Below are positions 15,201 to 19,773 of a stretch of DNA of 19,773 nt, one piece after another. The DNA is from CAZJAH01 sp964544155. GTDB taxonomy: Bacteria; Bacteroidota; Ignavibacteria; Kapaibacteriales; UBA2268. The notes beneath the pieces were generated by a model. The model ran no database searches and had not been told where the DNA came from. It saw nothing but the letters and a program-made list of their open reading frames with translations. Within the stretch, counting starts at the first letter, position 1, and every line of letters begins with the position of its first letter. The translations under genes were made by a program, and so were the position numbers. The DNA is taken from the NCBI GenBank assembly GCA_964544155.1, contig CAZJAH010000048.1, positions 1 through 19,773 of the forward strand, written 5' to 3'.

Positions 15201-17798
15201 ATCCTCGAGATCCTGGCCCCTTTCCGCAATTCCTTTTTGCTTTTGCTTCAGGATTTTAACTGCCTGGTCGTATTGATCCCTTAGATTTTTAATTTCATCC
15301 AAAAGATCTTTCTCTTCCTGGCCGGGTTCATTGATCAGCTTTTTATCCCAATATTTAATCGAATCAGTTATAACATTATCAATACTGTCCCTTTTCTCTG
15401 TGATAAGGTCACGCACGTTATTCTTCCATGTTGAAAGCGTGGCCAGAGTATCTCTTTCGGCATTTATTTTTGGGCTGATAACATTTTTCAGGGAATCTTC
15501 AAGTGCGTTTATCTTATCTTCGACAATAGGTTTCTGCTGTTGGGCCATATTTTTCTGGGCATTTATTGTATTGAGCTTTGTTGTTTTAAGATTTTGTACA
15601 GAATCAAGCTCTTGCTGCTTCTGATCGATCAGGCTTTGCAGGCTGTCAACAGTTTTTTGTTTATCTTTGATGTCATCCAGTTCAAAAGGAGTATTAAGAG
15701 AACCTTTCCCGTTTAAAACCCACTCAAAGTCAGAATCCAGGAAACGGTCTTTTACGGGGTAATCTTTATAACTGTCATCTTCAGGGCAGCGTTTACCGGG
15801 TTCGCATTTGAATCTCACAATATCCCAGTCTATAGCGTCACCCCGGATAGCTACAGCTCTCGGATATTTGAACAGATCGAGGTTATCGGCAATCATGCCT
15901 ATTTCGATTTTTTCATTCTTATCTGTTTCGATGCTAGGGCCGCAAGCCCTTGGATTGCCCGGTGGAATTGAATCAGGAGGAAAACACGGTATTTTTTCAA
16001 CAGGACGGAATGTTTCTTCGCTGACAGGCCTGTACCTGAGGCATTGCGGTTCTGACCTTACTTCGACCGTTTCGCCGTCGCCAAGATCAGCAATACCTAC
16101 AATTTGGTAGGTAAAGGCCGCTCCCGGCTCGACGAATTCACTCATTGGCAATTCATAATTGTACTGCGCGCCGTCCATTCCGGCCGTTATATCGCCGCCA
16201 ATGGGCGGTGATGAGAAAATTCTCTCATTGCCTACCGGTGTATATCGAGTCACTACCAGATCAGTTATCATTCTTAAGCCTGCTGCTGTTTCTCTGATAA
16301 AAGGGTCAGAACTCGTTTTTCTCTCTAAATCATCTTTATTTATCGAAGGGTCATCAGCTTCATCCGGCCATCTGACCTTTTGCATTCTTCCGATTTTAAT
16401 CTTGTCAGTAGGAGGTTCATAAGGCGGCACATAAGTACCGCAGGGGTTATCGAATATTTCAATAATAAAATCCCTGAAAGGCCCTATAGCACGCCAGTTT
16501 ATCATCACGAGGCCTTCAGTCATTTCGTTGGTGGCCTCTCCCACACAAGGGCCTAAAGGATTGATTGGAATAATTTCCAGGGTACCTGTTTCGGTGATGA
16601 TATCGCCGTCAGCGGCCATATCAGATTGAATTCTGATGCTGCGCCTTATATCAACGGGCGCATCAGAACAGGGCCTGCCGCCGCAAATATAAATCCCTGA
16701 ATATAATATTTCGAGCATACCGTTGCTATTTGGGATCTCCAGGATAAAGTCTTCGCCCGCGCCGGGATAATTCATTGTTTCTCCGTCTTCAGCAATGAAT
16801 GATATTTCCCAAAATCCGTCTGATCTGCCGCCGCAGCCCGGGCCGCAGCCGGGATGGCTTAGCTGCAATTGCAGCGGCTCCCCGGCCATGGCGATTTCGT
16901 TGATGATCGATCCTTGCTGGTAAATATCAAGTTTAAGTTCTCCTTCAGAGCAGTCGCACTCACCGCCGCCAACAGTAAAAGTAAAGGGTTCTGCCCGGCC
17001 TTCGGGTTCGCCTATTGGATTCCCTCTGCTGTCGATAGCGCGCACACTCCAGATTATCTGATCGCCGGGCTCCGGCCTTTCATAATCTTTAGGCCATACC
17101 TGCTGGGTCTGCCCGGGAGCATCGGTTAAAAAAATTGGCTGGTTTGCTCTGAACGCCTGTATCGGTGTCTGGCCTTCTTCCACTTTGAACGCGGCCAGTT
17201 CGTATATCACAGGCTCAAAGGGCAGGGGGATAACGGGCGTCCAGCGGAAAATAATATTCTCTGTCATTTGCTGGGGCATGTGTTCGCCATCCGGCGGATT
17301 TATAAGTATTGGGGCCTGGTATGATGTTATATTGAACAAACGGCAGTCCGGCTCGGTAAGTTGTTCAAAAGTTTCGGCATCCAGCAGCCCGGTGCAAATT
17401 GTATAATCATTAGAAGGCAGCTTGCCTGTTCTTACTATCGTTTCTTCAAGCTGTCCATAAAAATCAATTGCCTCGTATGGGATCATATCCATCGGGTCGA
17501 AAGCTCTTGTACCCGGATCTATTGTCAAAACGGGCATTTCCGCCGGATTAGTCTCGGCAACCAAATTACCTGAAGAAAAAGCTCCTTCATATATGGAGGT
17601 TTTCAACCTGACAAAATAAGTGTTCTGCGTCGGATTAGTGACAATATAAGTGGCAGTTTCCCTCTTTTCCTGCCAGTCGGCAATATAAGGCGATGGCCTT
17701 GGATTTATCTGAAGTTGCGTTTGCAGTTGCGCCTGAGCCTCAAGCGCAAATAATATCAACGCAATGCCGATTACTATTATTTTTTCTGATTTTTTCAT
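9252..17798 (-). CDS. Giant TANFOR-type surface protein with long coiled coil
   Basis: This 2848-aa protein (roughly 310 kDa) starts with a signal peptide ending AQA/QLQ near residue 24. Residues about 24-160 fit the TANFOR domain (Tannerella forsythia-type), with an INPRPSPYIADW opening and an ICTGLLDAETFEQL segment. Ig/FN3-like units follow to about 680, with clustered cysteines at 280-283 (ECDC), about 315-322 (GCGPGCGG) and about 366-377. Residues about 705-1633 are charged, Q/N/K/E-rich heptad sequence predicted to be coiled coil. A less charged helical segment at about 905-1050 and a YYIPPP break near 1246 interrupt it. The C-terminal 1200 residues are beta-rich: an Ig-like unit near 1880-1955, then many strands, ending in alternating aromatic strands (YSVDVGFKFT). 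I see no enzyme motif. It is the second gene of the operon, 23 bp after the barrel gene; GGCAGG precedes the ATG. TANFOR proteins have no established function. The assignment rests on pattern memory. Confidence 0.8.
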   Translation of the reverse strand: MKKSEKIIVIGIALILFALEAQAQLQTQLQINPRPSPYIADWQEKRETATYIVTNPTQNTYFVRLKTSIYEGAFSSGNLVAETNPAEMPVLTIDPGTRAFDPMDMIPYEAIDFYGQLEETIVRTGKLPSNDYTICTGLLDAETFEQLTEPDCRLFNITSYQAPILINPPDGEHMPQQMTENIIFRWTPVIPLPFEPVIYELAAFKVEEGQTPIQAFRANQPIFLTDAPGQTQQVWPKDYERPEPGDQIIWSVRAIDSRGNPIGEPEGRAEPFTFTVGGGECDCSEGELKLDIYQQGSIINEIAMAGEPLQLQLSHPGCGPGCGGRSDGFWEISFIAEDGETMNYPGAGEDFILEIPNSNGMLEILYSGIYICGGRPCSDAPVDIRRSIRIQSDMAADGDIITETGTLEIIPINPLGPCVGEATNEMTEGLVMINWRAIGPFRDFIIEIFDNPCGTYVPPYEPPTDKIKIGRMQKVRWPDEADDPSINKDDLERKTSSDPFIRETAAGLRMITDLVVTRYTPVGNERIFSSPPIGGDITAGMDGAQYNYELPMSEFVEPGAAFTYQIVGIADLGDGETVEVRSEPQCLRYRPVSEETFRPVEKIPCFPPDSIPPGNPRACGPSIETDKNEKIEIGMIADNLDLFKYPRAVAIRGDAIDWDIVRFKCEPGKRCPEDDSYKDYPVKDRFLDSDFEWVLNGKGSLNTPFELDDIKDKQKTVDSLQSLIDQKQQELDSVQNLKTTKLNTINAQKNMAQQQKPIVEDKINALEDSLKNVISPKINAERDTLATLSTWKNNVRDLITEKRDSIDNVITDSIKYWDKKLINEPGQEEKDLLDEIKNLRDQYDQAVKILKQKQKGIAERGQDLEDDIQLTAEDIRDTEKEREQIEENIAGLLARINRLRREMFKLGLPNSQISQAYLQRRNELENLTSSLLNGYFYQMSNFYADMDTLRASIIAKTEDIMATGSTQARNTLISDYQTMMTSFLDNTQDSCGILQDTTKRSLCSLAVNQLQLTDNALQSVFSNAANNNYAIDTTKKHQIKMDKAAIENTYEPQLASKKQEIKNLEAQYNTAVQTYKDEIERLENEIKQQKTTVGQRSESLSEKEKEYKDSVEARDVRYKKNLPYFVSMKNMHDSMKVIKLTQIRTLNDSLEVIRIDSAQAVADMQEYVADSTKVGKALESENDLLDNLNDILNIDENKISQDFDNEINDLQNDISSLQTQLQQQQQNMSQNLQGDKSANGLLVYYIPPPLEEIMQDKQKFEDLKEKVANAEQELKNALDNKKSVQSKLVRLFEKIARSLAKANKAGETKEDMDNEEQEAQDELSDAQNTQSGESKRLDEIENTADDAISTADNEINAIDLNSIITRINQLRIEAANKLGGIAQKLTELDQARSDRSNDNSQLESTRNDLTSKINELRQQRSSQHEKVKDLEKAENDLTRNQALNNQIQANAARQMAQNAESELQQVNDVVDNLRTQLENLASTHTNVTKDFREADSTMHIKLRELKEKLSEYEVIQDSLQAKNRQYQESLREIQHWRRTKEFAESLKERTGRARNMLSGQERQQLKELQEEVSRYKGQSNLAGQAVDDAKKIINAVKSEKDSLISEADDRIKAAEDSLKNAKKELRDFLVKEFNKVSFDVQIKLVVSNGSPAKFRSKDDNEELTKKLSYPGSRTPSFQSEPAKDNFSLKEKPGECQTTHTFLPDPQLSGSQPPRVIKPEPRTIALIYKDGEPLWPEWPVIPAKLKDYLGKDVVHVTGTANDNDRMKYSCLTKCDAPPEQIDLIEDLVTVDWSGDGNFISLTKNNPEMHKISFWEVPEIKEQKCEIEKELKTEYKANRIMGDPPKKEQSKPKIKPGVLIEVPDSLIGWPEHKKEIAARVVKGDHTGISGDRVEYSVTLTAGNAEDYGFDGTSKTTSITTDGQGYAKTEFNFGKGFAEFDITVKWFRGSEECSTETFPAKSPLYLRFLKVSAGIPIAAWNAAKDVWAGGSVDDAIAALEGADSSDLENSMHGVAGYHDEHSNFVNEETISFRPLGRYKINPDSMKTEMFGIAYTQVIDAPDGAQLSIRADCDNEYSAVCRPPYETGTFSTVKKKKFFIGIAGKEFEVEADEEFSPGETIEGTGKLVVMRGALNPALLNKLIGLSLDINEVFVEDEGGKMVAQAGNVSWQAPTGIEVQLTGYKVALDSLMLYAKRAAGIGGHLDHNDFEEKVGFEADFSPDGEFYGSVYNFPEMEFAGFKLRQGANFVIDWNSMKSPGDYNNSFKGIVVRTAQLELPAVFRNSETEEPALLTAEDFGLGTSGMQGKISIEGELINMGFAGFQLEMNKVELEFDSGDLVPQNAVVAGAVTPPDKIFDGTIEIEAKKAGNVWSANISTQDTILLSNLDLSIFFDKTTQISWDSDKELGTLVLNGVLISEHVGELSFDNLKVTSEGDITADAISLATDMSVVLGGFELHLDDITFSRPDGEDDESPVWQVEVAGGFGFPKIGVDNIEGAVIVKPGGVPSARLDKAEITFSRDPVEFKGSLSFTDSEFKGDFEVGVKKPNFSIDGLVIIGTMPIDDVDSYTYWYVELLMGTMITIPNTPMAILELGGGVGYNYDPPVGDQDGAPRNSNAFSFKAVAGIGTVPGGELINSRLTMVLTNEYFTLNGRLWVLQQENSMFGEGQLTLYWTDRTNKLVDGYMRSVIGVPDEDGPIVSFNGKINYEITKNDVSIESETLSGHMLKILHAEGSIVINSSLVDINGKLYYEFDEDISVGIGTLGIYIYVGAGGSFEYKVAQSDLTAQAWFKGNWDVDIETSFGSAKLISGGFDVNLFLHANPNVVEGQGTANVRYDVWIWSGSYSVDVGFKFT

Positions 17799-17821
17799 AA
17801 TAATGCCTGCCGGACTAATAC

Positions 17822-19516
17822 TTAAAAATTATAATTGAGGGCTAAACGCAGGTAGTTTTCGTTAAAAGCTATTCCCTGCCTTGCCGATCCGTATTCATAA
17901 GTGTTATAATACGCTTCCGCACTTAGGGAAAGGCTGTTCGCCAGGCCATACCTTATTCCGGGTGATACCTTGAACTGCGTATCTGAAGTATTGCCGCCGG
18001 TAGCGTATTGTGAAAAAGTAATCCTTAGCGACGGAACCAGCTTTCCGTTGAACATGCGGTAGCTGCCGCCTATGTTTAAAGCCATAGTTTCAAGAGCCGC
18101 GTCCGGTACGTCATTTGTCATGTAATTGATTGATAGATTAAGGCTCAACGGCGTTTTAGTTAGGTTGGAGATTACTCCCGTCATGTATGCCTGTGTGAGA
18201 TTCCCGCCGGTCACACCGGATATTGTGTTGAAATCATTATAATTATCAAAGGAAATATTGGCCATAATCGTATTCACAGCCCAGTTCGTCTGCATGGTGT
18301 ATGATGGCCCCACTGATATGGACCGGCTGACCGTTTCGATCTTGAGAGTATCATTTTCAGTGTTATTCCTAACACCGTAATTCATGAAGGAAGCATTCAG
18401 GTTGAGGTTATTCATTATCAGGTAACTGGCATTCAGAGCAACGAGCAGGTTATTAGTGGTCTGAGCTTTGGTATCAGATAGATTATTAGTCCTGATACCT
18501 ACGGTAGCATTTAGGTTCAGTTTATTATCCAGCAGTCTCGCCCTTGGTGAAATTGTATATTCGATCCTGTCTGACTGTAAATAATTATATCCCAGCGGCC
18601 TATAGCCGTCTCCCATATAGAGCACCTTTGCTTCAAATCCCCATAATTTTTTCTTTATGAGTAGCGATGCCGTTGCCGCGCCGTCCAAAATGGTAGATTC
18701 TTTAGGATCATAGAAAGAATTCATAAAATCAAGCTCGCCATAATCGGCTTCATCAGAATATAAATTTCTTGTGAAAATCGATACACCAAGCTCACCCGTA
18801 AAAAGCATATCCTTTATCAAGGGAATTGAGAATTCAAATGATGTTAACATACCTTCTTCAGGGAAAAGCCCGGCGGGCCTGCTTTCAACAGAGTTTGTGT
18901 CGTCCTTAACCATTACAAAATTAAACGCTATTGATCCTGAATCAAGCTCTCCATGGCCTAATTTCGCGGCAAAGAATTCCCTTCCGTAAGCACCTCTTAT
19001 ATTTTTGACGGAATCCGGTCCAATGGCTCTTTGTGAGCTTCCGTAGAACGCTCTGATCTGAAAATCTCCCGGCCGCAGGTCAAACCCGCCGCCAAAGACA
19101 TGAGCATTTCCGGTCGAAAGCTCCGAATAGTCAGGTATATATGATCCAAGATGGAATTGTGCCCGGCCGAATCTGGGAGAAAACCTCAGAGTATTCATGG
19201 GATTCTGTAAATATTGCCAAAAGCTCTGGTCACCTGCTTTTGGTGTAGTGTAATTGGTTTGATTATTAGAGAGTACTATAGTAAAGGGCAGTGATATGTA
19301 TCTGCTGTTCAGGCTCGCGTTCAGAATAAGCCTGCTCAGAGTTCCCGGCCTTCTTGCTCTGACTGCTCCCGCCGAATCGCTATCGATAGAATATATTTCA
19401 GAGCTCAAACCGGCGTTAGCCGAAAGCCGGAATTTCCAGGGATCATCCTCTTGAGCATGCAGCTCAGTTAGTAAAACGCACAGAGCGGGAAGCAATATAA
19501 AGTACCGCAGCCTCAT
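17822..19516 (-). CDS. Outer-membrane beta-barrel protein candidate
   Basis: A 564-aa protein with a signal peptide (1-22, ending LHAQ). The mature part is built of alternating polar and hydrophobic strands, with polar turns rich in N, D and S, for example LNLNATVGIRTNN, LLVALNASYLIMNNLNLNASFMNYG and LSLSAEAYYNTYEYG. It ends YLRLALNYNF, a final strand with C-terminal phenylalanine like the BAM recognition signal of outer-membrane barrels. Nothing marks it as a TonB-dependent receptor (no plug or TonB box) or a named secretion pore. It is the first gene of the three-gene operon, so it may anchor or export the giant TANFOR protein; this is inference from position. AGG lies 5 nt before the ATG at 19516. 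Confidence 0.8.
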   Translation of the reverse strand: MRLRYFILLPALCVLLTELHAQEDDPWKFRLSANAGLSSEIYSIDSDSAGAVRARRPGTLSRLILNASLNSRYISLPFTIVLSNNQTNYTTPKAGDQSFWQYLQNPMNTLRFSPRFGRAQFHLGSYIPDYSELSTGNAHVFGGGFDLRPGDFQIRAFYGSSQRAIGPDSVKNIRGAYGREFFAAKLGHGELDSGSIAFNFVMVKDDTNSVESRPAGLFPEEGMLTSFEFSIPLIKDMLFTGELGVSIFTRNLYSDEADYGELDFMNSFYDPKESTILDGAATASLLIKKKLWGFEAKVLYMGDGYRPLGYNYLQSDRIEYTISPRARLLDNKLNLNATVGIRTNNLSDTKAQTTNNLLVALNASYLIMNNLNLNASFMNYGVRNNTENDTLKIETVSRSISVGPSYTMQTNWAVNTIMANISFDNYNDFNTISGVTGGNLTQAYMTGVISNLTKTPLSLNLSINYMTNDVPDAALETMALNIGGSYRMFNGKLVPSLRITFSQYATGGNTSDTQFKVSPGIRYGLANSLSLSAEAYYNTYEYGSARQGIAFNENYLRLALNYNF

Positions 19517-19584
19517 TTAAACCTGCACATTGAACAACAAAGTTTTGTTAACAGGATTTCATTGTTTAACCCTGCCAAACTTTA

Positions 19585-19616
19585 GGAAGTTATGCATAAT
19601 TATGTTAATTTTCAAA
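19585..19616 (-). promoter_or_regulatory. Candidate Bacteroidetes-type promoter of the barrel-TANFOR-FN3 operon
   Basis: On the minus strand, TTTG (19616-19613) is followed after 20 nt by TAACTTCC (19592-19585), matching TAnnTT of the TAnnTTTG element. This is the same spacing as at tRNA-Tyr. It lies about 70 nt before the first ATG at 19516. A single start here would have to cover all 12.3 kb, since the gaps inside the operon (23 and 29 bp) are too short for further promoters of their own. Confidence 0.45.
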
Positions 19617-19710
19617 CACTTTTAAATAAATTATATTCGCTTTCGGTAATTGCGCTGACAGTGGGGCATTTCAAAAAATTGCCCGGCGGTAATATGAACA
19701 ATTGGAAGAA

Positions 19711-19749
19711 AATAATAAAAGCCTCTTGCATTATTCAGGCAAGAGGCTT
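19711..19749 (-). terminator. Rho-independent terminator after the right-end tRNA
   Basis: GCCTCTTGC (19721-19729) and GCAAGAGGC (19739-19747) form a perfect 9-bp stem with a 9-nt loop. Two A-T pairs extend it at the base. Read on the minus strand the stem is followed by TTTTATTATT and then TTCTT, a good U-tract. This orientation ends transcription coming from the right edge, just before the barrel operon's own promoter. Confidence 0.85.
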
Positions 19750-19759
19750 AATTTCCTTG

Positions 19760-19773
19760 TGACCCTAAGGGGA
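19760..19773 (-). tRNA. 3' end of a tRNA, identity not visible
   Basis: The last bases on the minus strand read TCCCCTTAGGGTCA. This fits the end of a T-loop (T), the 3' half of a T-stem (CCCCT), a 7-nt acceptor strand (TAGGGTC) and discriminator A, with no encoded CCA. Only 14 nt are present and the anticodon lies beyond the edge. The call rests mainly on this shape and on the terminator placed directly behind it. Confidence 0.45.

Noticed and set aside
12900..15690. SMC/Rad50-like ATPase suggested by the long coiled coil
   Set aside because: There are no Walker A, Walker B or signature motifs at either end, and the protein has an export signal and Ig-like flanking domains.
9624..17573. Many plus-strand open frames of 60-181 codons opposite the TANFOR gene
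   Set aside because: They are antisense shadows of a gene with strong codon bias. They lack start signals, overlap one another and have no recognisable domains.
19592..19762. Open plus-strand frame of 56 codons with AGGAAG before the ATG
   Set aside because: It runs through a perfect rho-independent terminator and the apparent tRNA 3' end, its Shine-Dalgarno spacing is only 2 nt, and the protein resembles nothing I know. It also covers the -7 element of the operon promoter.
1..19773. CRISPR array, insertion sequence with intact ends, or prophage genes
   Set aside because: No regularly spaced repeats, no transposase longer than the Rpn fragment, no terminal inverted repeats and no phage structural genes were seen.

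Overview
The window looks like chromosome from a member of the Bacteroidota / Ignavibacteriota / Chlorobiota assemblage. This placement is inferred, from three things. The giant gene carries a TANFOR-type N-terminus, a family I know mainly from that group. Two upstream regions carry promoter-like pairs of the Bacteroidetes kind (TTTG, about 20 nt, TAnnTTTG or close to it). Several genes lack a Shine-Dalgarno sequence while others have one. MurE carries the DNPR motif of meso-diaminopimelate-adding enzymes, so the cell wall is of the usual Gram-negative type.

Layout from left to right: the 5' part of a tRNA-Tyr gene (minus strand) is cut by the window edge. Next come purK (minus), a stand-alone HNH nuclease-family gene (plus), and a convergent intergenic stretch holding a decayed fragment of an Rpn/PD-(D/E)XK transposase-like nuclease. 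murE (minus) and a PAP2-family lipid phosphatase (plus) start only 25 bp apart. A markedly AT-richer minus-strand group follows (about 4.7-6.9 kb): a small exported protein, a secreted beta-propeller-like protein and an overlapping thioredoxin-fold protein with a CxxC motif. A trinucleotide tract sits in front of the first of these.

The right 12.3 kb (7201-19516) is one minus-strand operon of three exported proteins, with gaps of 23 and 29 bp. Its order is a 564-aa outer-membrane beta-barrel candidate, a 2848-aa TANFOR protein with about 930 residues of coiled coil and a beta-rich C-terminus, and a 673-aa protein of six fibronectin type III domains. The window ends at a rho-independent terminator and what appears to be the 3' end of another minus-strand tRNA.

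The operon is the most notable system here. It reads as a cell-surface assembly: a barrel, a very long fibrous protein with globular ends, and an FN3 accessory protein. None has an obvious catalytic domain and I do not recognise an established function for the set. The purK, murE and PAP2 genes are housekeeping (purine synthesis, peptidoglycan precursor synthesis, probable lipid-carrier phosphate recycling) and appear unrelated to the operon.
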